Assembly (NCBI GenBank): GCA_964019055.1 | Contig: OZ025206.1 | Location: forward strand, 415,001-479,000 | DNA length: 64,000 bases | Origin: Anthopleura xanthogrammica | Lineage: Eukaryota; Cnidaria; Anthozoa; Actiniaria; Actiniidae | Reading direction: 5' to 3' | In this document: piece after piece, positions 24,962 to 34,994 of the stretch | How positions within the stretch are numbered: the first letter of the stretch is position 1 | How the letters are laid out: each line of letters begins with the position of its first letter | Position numbers and translations under genes: made by a program | The notes under the pieces: generated by a model | The model's database searches: none | What the model was told of the DNA's origin: nothing | Seen by the model: the letters and a program-made list of their open reading frames with translations, nothing else

Positions 24962-26345
24962 AATAATATTAATAATAATGAATGAATGAATACTTTATTT
25001 ATACTCGAAAACTATAATAAACTTTCCATCAATATAAAATTGTTTTTCATGAAAATCGAGTTTATATTAACAAAAATAAAATCATGTATTACTTATTACT
25101 ATTAGAGTTCAGCAGACGAAAGTTCTCTCCTAAACTCTCTCATATTATTGGCTGATTTTATTTCATAGGGTAGTGAGTTCCATGCTCTTGCACCTTCATA
25201 GGAGAAAGCCTTTTTCAGGTAATTTGTTTTTGGTTTGAGTAATACTAAATTATTTTTCCTTCCACGTAAATGATACGTGTTTTCATTAGTTTTAAAGAGT
25301 TTTCTCAAACTTTGGGGGGCAAGAGCATTCATTGTTTTGAACATTACAGTAGCCTTGTGTTTAATTCGCCTCGTCTTAAGGTTTTCCCATCCAAGGTTCT
25401 CAAGTATATCTTTTGATCTTACATCGTAGCCACTTCTCGTTATAATACGGGCGGCTCGATTTTGTAGTTTTTGTATTCTTTCTGCTGATGTTTTTGGGAG
25501 GTTATCCCAAACCACATCGCAGTAGTCGAACCAAGGAGTAATTAGTGATTTATAAATTGCTATTGCTATCTCCTGAGGAATGTGATCACGCACCCTCCTA
25601 AGGCCAGACAACCCTGATGATATTTTCTTAGTCATATAATCAACATGGTCAGCCCAGGAGAGGCGTTCATCAATCACAACCCCAAGGGATTTAGATGATG
25701 AGACACGTTTTATTTGTTTGCCGTCGATGTATACATGTGCTTTTGAACTTATCTGTTTTAATTTATCATCGGACGCAATAAACATATGTTTAGTCTTTGT
25801 AGCATTTAGACTCAGCTTATTCGCCTTCAACCAATTTGATATGCCAGAGATCAGTATCATAGTTGGCTTGGCTAATTAATGATTTCTGTGATTCACCACG
25901 GGTCGTGAGACTCGTGTCATCTGCATACATTCTTACATTCGAGAATTTTACACTATTTGGCAAATCGTTAATATAAAGAATAAACAGTAAAGGGCCTAAA
26001 ATCGAACCTTGTGGAATACCAATGGAGATATTTTTTTTTAGTTGACAAGGTGTTGTTAATACTGCATCTTTGTTTTCGATTTGCCAAATAGGACTCAAAC
26101 CATTTCACTGAAATATCTGCAATGCCATAGTAGGACAGTTTACGAAGTAGGATAGAGTGATTGACTGTGTCAAATGCTTTTGTAAAGTCTAGCAATGTGA
26201 CACAGTTAGTCCAACCTGCATCCATATTTGTAAGCCACTCGTTGGTGGCTTCCAGCAATGCAGTGGTTGTGGAATGGTATGGTCGGAAACCCGATTGATT
26301 TTCAGACAATAATTTATTTAAGCTTAAGTAGGCATATAATTGGTT
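24962..26345 (-). mobile_element. CR1-like non-LTR retrotransposon, 5'-truncated and frameshifted
   Basis: On the minus strand three overlapping frames together give the second half of a LINE reverse transcriptase and its C-terminus. Frame 1 (26309 to about 26040) has QSGFRPYHSTTTALLE and the catalytic FTKAFDTVNH motif. Frame 2 (about 26040 to 25850) has IPQGSILGPLLFILYIND and the YADD active site. Frame 3 (25860-25102) has ISNWLKANKLSLNATKTK, then the thumb and C-terminal region ending near WNSLPYEIKS. The first shift falls at a nine-base homopolymer (26031-26039), the second near 25850. The 3' end is a short ATTC-type tail (about 24970-24993). The 5' break abuts a (GA)n run. The copy is dead but recent enough to read easily. 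Confidence 0.93.
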
Positions 26346-26348
26346 GAA

Positions 26349-26351
<3 letters not shown>

Positions 26352-26385
<34 letters not shown>
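26352..26385. repeat. (GA)n microsatellite at the truncated 5' edge of the LINE
   Basis: About 17 GA units directly beside the point where LINE similarity stops. The run may have been the insertion site or may have grown at the junction. Confidence 0.93.
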
Positions 26386-26390
<5 letters not shown>

Positions 26391-26570
26391 TTGGCATATT
26401 CTATTTTTTTTATTATGTAGATAAGCACATGTTTGTTTGTCTGTCTTTTGACATTGAACTAAGATAGAGTGTAATGGCTAAGAGCATAATCACGATGCTC
26501 ACAGCTGCGTCAAGATTTTTGGTGAAGCGCCCTCGCCTATCTCATTTTCACAGCAATTCTCGATTCTCCT

Positions 26571-26725
26571 TATTACGCCTTGACACCATTAAAACCAAAA
26601 TCCTTTTTGAATTCTTTTTATTTTATTTATTTATTTATTTATTTATTTTTTTTCTTGTTTAAATATATGAGCTCCTTCGGGAGAGCCAAGGTAACGGTGT
26701 TAATTAGGCCAACAAAAGGAACGGA
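26571..26725. repeat. Dispersed repeat tail, second copy at 40206-40335
   Basis: The words CTCCTTATTACGCCTTGACACC (here) and TTAATTAGGCCAACAAAA, with an (ATTT)n stretch between them, recur in changed form at 40206-40335, where the GGCCTAATTAA part lies in the opposite orientation. The (ATTT)n stretch looks like a retroelement 3' tail on the minus strand. Confidence 0.5.
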
Positions 26726-27009
26726 AAAGAATTCTGCTAGTATAGTAGTAGTATGAAGACGAGGAAGAATAGAGAATAAGAACGCTGACATGAGTGGTTC
26801 ATTATTAGCAATATTGGGTGAAAGTATTGGATATATTTTGAGAAAAAGTTCCTTTTTATTAGTATAGAATTGTCTACCCTACACTCTATATAATCGAAGA
26901 CTCAGAGATTTGAAACAAAGCTGACAAGTTGAGACTACTTAGTTAAAGCAAAGATAATGCGAGTTATAGTAAAATCCTAATAGCTGAAATTATGCAAAAT
27001 GTATACTTG

Positions 27010-27180
27010 TGGTGGTACACTCCGCCACTCATCTCTTGAGTCTCTGGTTCGATTCCTGTACTCAGCATCACATGCTTGTAATTATATAGAGGGTTTTTAT
27101 CCGGGTTTTCCGGTTTGTCCCCTCCACAAAACCTAACAGCTAGATTCCAATTTGATATATGAGTTCGCCGTGCCCTTATC
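27010..27180 (+). mobile_element. Possible tRNA-derived SINE-like repeat
   Basis: GGTTCGATTCC (about 27049-27059) is a perfect tRNA B-box match. It is followed by TATCCGGGTTTTCCGGTTT and CCCCTCCACAAAACC, a combination I associate with dispersed cnidarian repeats. The A box is not clear, so autonomy and exact ends are unknown. Confidence 0.38.
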
Positions 27181-28054
27181 ATAGATCAGCCCAGAAGGTT
27201 TATCAATACAATTTGAAAGTATGCATTGAAACAAGTTTCTTGCAGCTGATTGTAATATACATATATTTAATCATATACTTTAATGAAATGTATCACAGTC
27301 TTTCGCGCACCTACTACAGTCTGTTTGTTTAAAGCTTTATCGAGTTTCCGCCCCTTCTCCATGAGAAGGATGCATATTCTTTTTCTTCTTCTTATAACTG
27401 TCCTTTAGATATAGACGTTTCTATAACTTATGCCGCACGACCTTTTAAAACAATTAACTCTCTTGAAACTCATGTTGGTTGGTTGGTTTCAATGTCTTAT
27501 GTCAATGTCTTCTTAAATTGATATTGGAGGTCAAATCTAAGACACACGTTCCATAGCTAGTTTAAAGTTCGAAAACTACTTGGTTACAACAAGACGGTTA
27601 TATATAGCCTTATTCAAGTTAATGAGAAAGCATTATGGCTGTTTAGTGGATTATAAATAATGCGACCACTGATTTCATACTTTTCTCGCCCATTTTTTTT
27701 GTTTTTCTCTCCCGATAAACCTATTGTGAATGTCTGGGCAATTTCTTTTATTTTCGGCAGGAAAGTGGAAACGCGTGGTTTGTTTGTTTCTCCGACATCA
27801 CTTGACATCCATGTGTTGAATATCCTTTTATTTGTGTACGTAAAAGAGATTTGAAAACGCTTTGTCTGTTAGCCGCTATTGTAATTGATGATTGTACTCA
27901 GTTTGCTAACGCTCTTAAAGGACCTCGTGTTCTCATATTCGTAACCCCAAATGGCGTGCGAAATATCGCCTTCGATGTTCATCAAACATATATTGTTTGA
28001 CTAAGATTTCAAAGAGTGTTAATTTGCACGTGCGCGACACGATATAGCATTGTG

Positions 28055-28077
28055 TTAGGGTTAGGGTTAGGGTTAGG
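28055..28077 (+). repeat. Interstitial telomere-type repeat (TTAGGG, nearly four units)
   Basis: Three complete TTAGGG units followed by TTAGG. This is the animal telomere motif at an internal site, short enough to be a break-repair scar or chance microsatellite and not a chromosome end. Confidence 0.85.
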
Positions 28078-28490
28078 TTGACTAGGCCTGGAGGCTAATT
28101 ACCCTTGATCATAATCTGTTAAAAATGTTTAAAAACATTTGAAATCTTCTCTAGAAAAAATGAACTATTCTAAATAAAATTGCAGAAAACTACTAGATAT
28201 CTCCAAAACGTATCCGGTAACGAGAACCCAACTCTACATAGAGCATATCAGCATTAAAGTGTCTTCTTGTTTAAGATTACCTAAAAAAACAGCAATAAAA
28301 TGAATGGCGAAATAACCGAAAGATCAAAATACGTAACCAAACAAGGTTTTCCATTTTATCCTTCAACAACAGATAGATTGTTTTGCTTCCTATAGGAAAC
28401 TCTGCCACATGCAAAAGGTTCAAAAACATCGTTTAGTTTTTAGTTTTTTCAAATAGTTTTTGGTCGCCTTCTTGTGATATCCCTTGATCT

Positions 28491-29624
28491 TCATACAGCG
28501 CTGGTCTTGGAGCGTCTTTTCTTCGACAGATACTCGTTGATGCTTTCTGTAAGCAGGCTTAGTCGTGAAAGCCTGTTTCCTTGCGAACGGGAGAATAGTT
28601 GTGAAGACCTCCTCACGCTCCTTCTTTTTCCTGTCAGCATTTTTTGCAGTCCTTGTCTGTAATTTTGGAAGAAGAGGAAATAAATTGTAGGATTGAAAAT
28701 GGCGGTGCTGTAACCCATAAACTGAAAAATGAAGAGAATGAAATTTTCTTGTTCCCGTGGAATGGGGGGTTCTGCGACCCAAATATACTGAAAGATGAAG
28801 AGATAAATGAAAAACGGGCCCCATAGGACGGCAAATCCTACGACGATGATGACCGAGAGGTAGAAGATTTCCTTGTTTTTCTTTTGGCGATACAAGGTTT
28901 GCCTCCTGTTCATCATGGTGGCAGCTTGTTTAGAAGCTTTGATAATCTTGTGGATCATGACAGCGTATAACGTGGTGATGATTATAAAAGGGATGACGAA
29001 CACGGCGATTATTAGTATTCCAATGAAGATATCTTGGGCCGATTTGTTGTCAAATGCTGGATCCCAACTTGTCACACACAGTGGGTACTCTTCTTGCTCA
29101 GTGTAAGAAAGACGGAGTGTGTAAAGGTGCGGAGAGAGTAAAGCACATGGAACAACCCAAGTAAGACCAATTAGAAACAGATCTTTCTTTCTGTGGAAAG
29201 TGTTCAGTCCTCTCACTGGATAAGCAATGGCAAAGAACCTGTTGAAGGCGATGATAACAAGACTGAAGACTGACACACCTGGAGTAATGTCCACCAGAAA
29301 GAAAGTCAGCTTACACAGGGCTTCACCAAAAGGGCCCTTTGCGAACCACTCATTTGATCTGTCTCTGGTACTCTCAAAGATCTGAAGGGGCACTGCAGCC
29401 AAGGGAACGAACAAATCTGATACGGCCATGTTGACGATCAGGTAATTGAAACTGGTTCTAAGGTTTTTATTCCAGTACACCACTGCTATGACAAGGACGT
29501 TGCCAATGAAAGACCACAAGAACAGGAAAGAGTACGAGATGATTTTTGCTTGAGGTGTGAGTAATGGTTGGGTTGGTTGGATCGGCTGGGTAATATTGGA
29601 AACATTCCGCATTTGCAATTCCAT
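28491..29624 (-). CDS. Class A G-protein-coupled receptor, neuropeptide-receptor-like
   Basis: A 377-residue seven-helix receptor in one uninterrupted frame. The N-terminus has two glycosylation sequons (NVS at 7, NIT at 10) and a Pro/Gln-rich stretch. Helix 1 has GN (41-42), helix 2 NMAVSD with Asp70, helix 3 begins at Cys104 and ends NRF (128-130) in place of DRY, and helix 4 has Trp156. Cys183 in outer loop 2 should pair with Cys104; helix 5 has Pro212. Helix 6 ends LWGP (267-270), close to CWxP, and helix 7 has a complete NPTIY (311-315). The tail is rich in Arg/Ser with several possible kinase sites. The pattern resembles peptide receptors of the NPY/tachykinin-like branch as expanded in cnidarians; ligand unknown. 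A good splice acceptor lies 16 bases upstream of the ATG, so a 5' leader exon is likely. Confidence 0.94.
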   Translation of the reverse strand: MELQMRNVSNITQPIQPTQPLLTPQAKIISYSFLFLWSFIGNVLVIAVVYWNKNLRTSFNYLIVNMAVSDLFVPLAAVPLQIFESTRDRSNEWFAKGPFGEALCKLTFFLVDITPGVSVFSLVIIAFNRFFAIAYPVRGLNTFHRKKDLFLIGLTWVVPCALLSPHLYTLRLSYTEQEEYPLCVTSWDPAFDNKSAQDIFIGILIIAVFVIPFIIITTLYAVMIHKIIKASKQAATMMNRRQTLYRQKKNKEIFYLSVIIVVGFAVLWGPFFIYLFIFQYIWVAEPPIPREQENFILFIFQFMGYSTAIFNPTIYFLFFQNYRQGLQKMLTGKRRSVRRSSQLFSRSQGNRLSRLSLLTESINEYLSKKRRSKTSAV

Positions 29625-29639
29625 CTCAAAAGAAAGCGT

Positions 29640-29665
29640 CTGTGAAAAAAATAGTTACAGCACTT
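29640..29665 (-). promoter_or_regulatory. Likely 3' splice site of a 5' UTR intron of GPCR 2
   Basis: On the minus strand CTATTTTTTTCACAG ends at 29640, 15 bases before the start codon at 29624. A pyrimidine tract followed by CACAG is a good acceptor consensus. It implies an untranslated first exon further right and explains the lack of promoter features beside the ATG. Confidence 0.5.
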
Positions 29666-29669
29666 GATA

Positions 29670-31440
29670 AGTATTTTATCCCAATCAGTAACAAGTTCAC
29701 CATTGCGAAGAATTGGCGAAATGTTACTTTCTTTGAGATGTTTTCCTGTGTTCCTTTCACGAATGGATCAAGTTCCTAAACGTCAGTATAAGAAGTCAAG
29801 TATATTTTTCCTCTGCCGTGTTTAACACTTATTTATCATCCTATATGTTATTTTTACACCAACGCAGTCTATACTTTTTTTATGCTCGCTAGTTGTTACC
29901 TGTTATTTTTAGTGCTATTTCATTGGTTAAAGCATATTTTTCCGTTCCCTTAAGTGTTGGATGTGCGGGTGAGAAGATACAGAAAAATATATTACTTTGC
30001 TAAAATCGATGAAGCCTTTTACTTAATTGTTCTTATAATTTTCAACCTTTTTGAAAAAAAATCCCCTCGAGCATTGTGAGGATTCCACGTACTTCAGATG
30101 CAAATTTTTACTTATTTTTCTAACCCAAAACAATTCCATCCAAGAATTGCCCGGCCGTACTAATCATACTAAAAACTTATACGAAGTCAAAGTTTACAAG
30201 ACTAGCACTCATTCACCATGATATCAAGAGGCGATATAACAGATAGTAGTCGAGTTGAACAAGTGTAGATCGGCTAAAGTACATATAAATGAAGAATGAT
30301 ACACCTTGTTACTAGCTTACAGGAGATAACGCGTATACTAAACATGCTTCAACAAAAGTCATTTAGTGTTTTTAACGATCAAACATCTCAAAACTGTAGT
30401 TGCTATTTTCCCCCCAAAGTACTATTCTATCATTCATATGTAAAGACAGAAATATAATTAAAAATTTAACACATTATCAGTAATGACTTTCGTTTTTTTG
30501 ATTTGTTCACTGATATAAAGTTACACGCAAAACTTTTTACCTTTCGATGTGAGTAATAGCTTGACGAGGAACAGGAGACCACACTTGCACACTTTGACTT
30601 AAGGCAGTGTTTATGTACGTAGTGAAAAACCAATTACAGGTCACCGGCCTAAAAGACAGTAATTTGCATACACAATAAGAAGGCTAATCAGGATTGATAA
30701 AACCAAAAATGACAACAAAACAAGGAAAAGAATTTTCATTAAAACAACGTGTCAACTCAGCAAAAAAAATAAAATAAAAAATAATATACAACTTTTGATA
30801 TTCAATTTTTAAACATTTAGAATGAACTTCGCATATTCAGTTCTTCATCCGTTTAATTTTCGTAATCTAAAAATTTGTTGAGATTATGAGCAGATCAGGA
30901 TTATGCCTTAGGCAATGTTATCATCCATTTGAATATTCTTCATTTCTTCGAAAAGAAAACGGTTTTATCTATAACAACAATTAGCGCAATGCGGTAATCG
31001 CTTATTTAACTACACTTTAAATGAAATGCTGACTTTTAAATATTTTTTTTTATTCTTTGTGTCTTTGTAGAGCATTTTGGTTACCATAACCCACAAAACT
31101 AACGTTTTTAGTAATCGGCTATTTTCTTCAGCGCACGAAATAAGCGGCTTTTTTAAAGGTATCTTATAATTTTGTTTTGTCTTCTTCTTGACACTTTCCC
31201 AAATATAACATTTAATATCGCCAAAGTAGTATGTCTGGATATCAAAAATTAGCTTTCAAACGATTAACGGATTAGCTGGTTTAAGAGAATGTTTAAATAT
31301 TATGTTATTGAAATCGGTGATGAATGTGTTATCAAGACTGAATCGTTCATACTTCTCTTTTTTAATCATCTAGTTAGTTTAAGAAACTTATCTTTAATAA
31401 GTCAAACAAAAACTAAATTAAGAATATCTTAGTCCTAGAA
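29670..31440. other. Upstream region of GPCR 2, no gene seen
   Basis: AT-rich sequence likely holding the receptor's leader exon and promoter, neither of which I can place. Confidence 0.4.
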
Positions 31441-31447
31441 AATAACC

Positions 31448-32562
31448 GTAGTGGTAGTGGTAGTGGTAGTGGTAGTGGTAGTGGTAGTGGTAGTGGTAGT
31501 GGTAGTGGTAGTGGTAGTGGTAGTGGTAGTGGTAGTGGTAGTGGTAGTGGTAGTGGTAGTGGTAGTGGTAGTGGTAGTGGTAGTGGTAGTGGTAGTGGTA
31601 GTGGTAGTGGTAGTGGTAGTGGTAGTGGTAGTGGTAGTGGTAGTGGTAGTGGTAGTGGTAGTGGTAGTGGTAGTGGTAGTGGTAGTGGTAGTGGTAGTGG
31701 TAGTGGTAGTGGTAGTGGTAGTGGTAGTGGTAGTGGTAGTGGTAGTGGTAGTGGTAGTGGTAGTGGTAGTGGTTGTATAGTAGTGGTAGTGGTAGTGGTA
31801 GTGGTAGTGGTAGTGGTAGTGGTAGTGGTAGTGGTAGTGGTAGTGGTAGTGGTAGTGGTAGTGGTAGTGGTAGTGGTAGTGGTAGTGGTAGTGGTAGTGG
31901 TAGTGGTAGTGGTAGTGGTAGTGGTAGTGGTAGTGGTAGTGGTAGTGGTAGTGGTAGTGGTAGTGGTAGTGGTAGTGGTAGTGGTAGTGGTAGTGGTAGT
32001 GGTAGTGGTAGTGGTTGTATAGTAGTGGTAGTGGTTGTATAGTAGTGGTAGTGGTTGTATAGTAGTGGTAGTGTTTGTATAGTAGTGGTAGTGTTTGTAT
32101 AGTAGTGGTAGTGGTTGTATAGTAGTGGTAGTGGTTGTATAGTAGTGGTAGTGTTTGTATAGTAGTGGTAGTGTTTGTATAGTAGTGGTAGTGTTTGTAT
32201 AGTAGTGGTAGTGTTTGTATAGTAGTGGTAGTGGTTGTATAGTAGTGGTAGTGGTTGTATAGTAGTGGTAATGGTAATGGTTGTGGTAGTGTTTGTATAG
32301 TAGTGGTAGTGGTTGTATAGTAGTGGTAATGGTAATGGTTGTGGTAGTGTTTGTATAGTAGTGGTAGTGGTTGTATAGTAGTGGTAATGGTAATGGTTGT
32401 GGTAGTGTTTGTATAGTAGTGGTAGTGGTTGTATAGTAGTGGTAATGGTAATGGTTGTGGTAGTGTTTGTATAGTAGTGGTAGTGGTTGTATAGTAGTGG
32501 TAGTGTTTGTATAGTAGTGGTAGTGGTTGTATAGTAGTGGTAATGGTAATGGTTGTGGTAGT
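31448..32562. repeat. GGTAGT hexamer array grading into 20-bp and 58-bp higher-order repeats
   Basis: From 31448 to about 32015 the hexamer GGTAGT repeats almost perfectly, with one TTGTATAGTAG interruption at about 31772-31782. From about 32016 to 32270 the unit becomes 20 bp (GTGGTTGTATAGTAGTGGTA and a GTGTTTG variant). From about 32270 to 32562 a 58-bp compound unit with GGTAATGGTAATGG appears about four times. Open frames of poly-Val and Gly-Ser type are by-products of a hexamer without stops. Confidence 0.97.
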
Positions 32563-32564
32563 TA

Positions 32565-33270
32565 ATTTAAACGTATGAATGAAATGTAACAGCTCAATGT
32601 TTATCGTAGTTCACATTTGATTTTGAAAATGGCCAGAATAGGGCGTGCTCAAAAAGAGCTCGAAGAAAGAAAAATGTTTCGAGTTACTAGTTAAAAACTC
32701 GAAATGAAAATAAAGTTAACAATGTTTTAAAAGAGTCAAATAACTGAAAGTGTCAAGATCCGCATTAATCGAGCATTCATCAGTTGCTGTTGTAGTCTAC
32801 CGCTCGCAGCAGTGGATAATCTATATGCCCTAAAGCAAGAAATTAAATGAAAATAATGACGATAAAGAATTTTTTTGTCAAAATATTTTCAATGTTGTCA
32901 GACCGCCGACTTCAAAAGTTATATATAATTAATGGTCAATCTCCTAGTACGTAGATGTTGACAATACTGACCTGAGTAGACCCTGTCAGATCAGCAATCC
33001 CTGCGATAATATTCCAAGGTCGATTGTCAAAAAGATTAAATTAAAATGCTATTCTCTGCAGCTGTGCTAGGAACAAAAGACCTGCACAGGAAGTCTAGAG
33101 TGCTGAAAATGAAAATCGATACCACTAAACCTTTTCGAATTACCGCTAAATATAACGTTTCCAACCACAAAACAACAACAACAACAAACAAACAAAATCA
33201 ACAATTTTCATGGATATATTATATATATATAGTATATATATGAACAGTTCTTTTGTTTCCATGATCGGGT
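32565..33270. other. Intergenic, nothing recognised
   Basis: No exon or repeat family could be supported between the hexamer array and the repeat cluster at 33.3 kb. Confidence 0.4.
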
Positions 33271-33276
33271 ATGGCC

Positions 33277-33325
33277 TTTTAATAATGTATTGAGCACTCT
33301 ACCGACAGTATAGATTCGTACATCT
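33277..33325 (-). repeat. Inverted partial copy of the 33.6/38.4-kb repeat
   Basis: Read on the minus strand, this segment gives TATACTGTCGGTAGAGTGCTCAATACATT-like sequence that recurs on the plus strand at about 33600-33634 (diverged) and 38380-38411. It shows that one repeat family is present here three times, once inverted. Confidence 0.7.
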
Positions 33326-33679
33326 AAATTAATATTCATATAAATGTATACACCGAATCCCTAAAACTTTGACACATTCGGAATACATATATATATATTT
33401 GAAGGATAGCAGTTTAAGTCATTTTTCAACAAACATTTTTTACCAAGTTGTTCTAGAATACCTAATGAGGCTTCTTAACAAATTTGCAGTTGATTTGCTC
33501 CTTGTTTACTGTTTATTTTTCAACAAAAATAGCACTCAAACATATGTGTATATATTTCGCAAAACGCCAAAGTGTATATATATCTCTATATATCTGGATG
33601 TGTCTATTCTGACGGTAAAGTGCTCAATACATTGAAATGTAGAGCGTTATAGATTATAGATTGTAGATAGATCAAAGAC

Positions 33680-33737
33680 AAGACATCACTTTTGCTGTTA
33701 CTCGGAGTTTCACGCTTACGCGATCTTCAGACAGTCT
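33680..33737 (-). ncRNA. Hammerhead-ribozyme-like sequence, minus-strand arm of the palindrome
   Basis: Mirror copy of the plus-strand motif at 33755-33815, with a CGC/GCG helix II pairing fully (TCGCGTAAGCGT between CTGAAGA and GAAA). Helix I (CTGT with ACAG) and a short helix III after GAAA ending in GTA are retained. Confidence 0.5.
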
Positions 33738-33754
33738 TTAATCTTAAAAAATTA

Positions 33755-33815
33755 AAGACTGTCTGAAGATCGCGTAAACGTGAAACTCCGAGTAACAGCA
33801 AAAGTGATGTCTTGT
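33755..33815 (+). ncRNA. Hammerhead-ribozyme-like sequence, plus-strand arm of the palindrome
   Basis: CTGAAGA at 33763-33769 and GAAA at 33782-33785 enclose a small helix II. After GAAA, AC pairs with GT around a five-base loop, giving the UA cleavage dinucleotide (33793-33794). CTGT (33759-33762) pairs with ACAG (33795-33798) as helix I, and AAAGAC upstream can pair with GTCTTT further downstream as an outer helix I. This meets the core rules of a type I hammerhead with a minimal helix III, as described for Penelope-like elements. One helix II pair is lost relative to the other arm. Confidence 0.5.
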
Positions 33816-33845
33816 CTTTGATCTATCTACAATCTATAATCTATA

Positions 33846-33982
33846 TATATATGATATTTTTTTCAGAAAGCCCTAGTGATAGGCAACCCGAAAAAAATAT
33901 TAGCGATGATATCCCATAATTTCTGATATACTTTTGATATACTTGTATATATACTTGAACCGGCCATAATTTTTGCAAAAGG

Positions 33983-34024
<42 letters not shown>

Positions 34025-34065
34025 AATGAGGTGTTGCCATGCCAGTAATCGAAAATAATTACCAT
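33846..34065 (-). repeat. Dispersed repeat, related copy at about 45985-46150
   Basis: On the minus strand this contains ATATACAGCC, CAAAAATTATGGCCGGTTCAAG and CAGAAATTATGGGATATC words that recur on the plus strand at 46015-46090. It includes an (AT)n run (about 33987-34020). A ~50-bp internal block is flipped relative to the other copy. Confidence 0.75.
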
Positions 34066-34100
34066 ACACTGACGAAGCTGTAACAGGCGAAACGTTTGTA
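34065..34100 (+). ncRNA. Hammerhead-like motif with reduced helix III
   Basis: CTGACGA (34069-34075) and GAAA (34089-34092) with TACA (34065-34068) able to pair with TGTA (34097-34100) as helix I; CG then TT lie between GAAA and helix I. The layout is the same as at 952-987. Helix II is imperfect. It is followed by AAATAAACC, a typical retroelement tail. Confidence 0.4.
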
Positions 34101-34428
34101 AAATAAACCAAGAAAAATTGCCTTAAGAAGTCATTTATTTTCAAGTTCATATATATATATCCTCCATATTCTAGTTCGATTCGCATCAAAGGCATTGTAA
34201 AACATCTATTCCCTATGGTGTTGCTTTCAGACTTAAGATAAATTGCTCCAATCAAGAGCAATTGAATGAAAGTTGTGTGGAATATAAGAGCTATATCACA
34301 CAGGGTTACAATCCAAAATTAGTTGAAAGACAATTTTGTAAACCGAAGAAAAAAGTTTATGCGCTTGTTGTTTATTATAACCCTAGGCTGCCAGATATTT
34401 CTAAAGCTATCAAACCGAATATACATCT

Positions 34429-34650
34429 TTAAGAGTCTTCATTCGATTTAGCTGCAATTTTTTCATATTTAACCTTGGACAAAACCTTTTTGAAAACATG
34501 TGTACATAAATACATAGCTAAGGAACTAGTTGTAATAGTTACCAGTTGCTCCCACTGTTTTTGAATAAAGAGAAGCTGCTGGTAGAACTCTTTCATGTTG
34601 TCTGCCACAAGCTGCTTCAGGGTGGCAAGCAGATATACGATTTTTTTCAT
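34429..34650 (-). CDS. Small hypothetical protein or exon, 73 residues
   Basis: The minus-strand frame starting at ATG 34648-34650 codes 73 residues. The first 36 (MKKIVYLLATLKQLV, then NMKEFYQQLLFIQKQWEQL) are helix-forming, and their DNA is less AT-rich than the surroundings with ordinary-looking codons. After that a CAACTG|GTAACT donor-like site appears near 34542 and the sequence turns AT-rich, so the real feature may be one exon of about 110 bp. No family is recognised. Confidence 0.28.
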   Translation of the reverse strand: MKKIVYLLATLKQLVADNMKEFYQQLLFIQKQWEQLVTITTSSLAMYLCTHVFKKVLSKVKYEKIAAKSNEDS

Positions 34651-34994
34651 ATCGCTAAATTTATTATTTTAATTCGTTATTTGGGATTTTGATCATTTTT
34701 ACAAATTACCGGGTCGTCTTTGATCATTTGATCGTCTATGACCACTAGGAAGTGGTCATATATTACCAGAAATTCGTAACATGAGAACATGAGAACATGA
34801 GATCAACTTTGATAATGTAATTACTGCATTAAGGTAAACGCCCGACTGCAATTAAAGGTTTGATGCCTTAGGATAAAAGGTTCCGGAAAGCTAATCATAC
34901 GCTATAAGATGAAACAAAATTGGTCGAAATATATGATGAAATACTGTAATGGAGAACCACTGTCAGTATCATCATCATCGTTATGAAAAAAAAA

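Larger units (their letters stand above)
33648..33845. repeat. Near-perfect 95-bp-arm palindrome containing two head-to-head hammerhead-like sequences
   Basis: Arms 33648-33742 and 33751-33845 are reverse complements with one visible mismatch and an 8-bp spacer (CTTAAAAA). Each arm carries a CTGAAGA core, a small CGC-type helix and GAAA. The outer parts of the left arm and the sequence just before it also match the repeat at 38370-38515, so the palindrome looks like two copies of one retroelement end joined head to head. Confidence 0.93.

Noticed and set aside
28474..29106. Open frames on the plus strand over GPCR 2, and minus-strand frames in other phases
   Set aside because: Shadows of the receptor coding sequence, without motifs of their own.
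31451..32042. Poly-valine and Gly-Ser open frames
   Set aside because: Direct translation of the GGTAGT hexamer; no composition other than the repeat.
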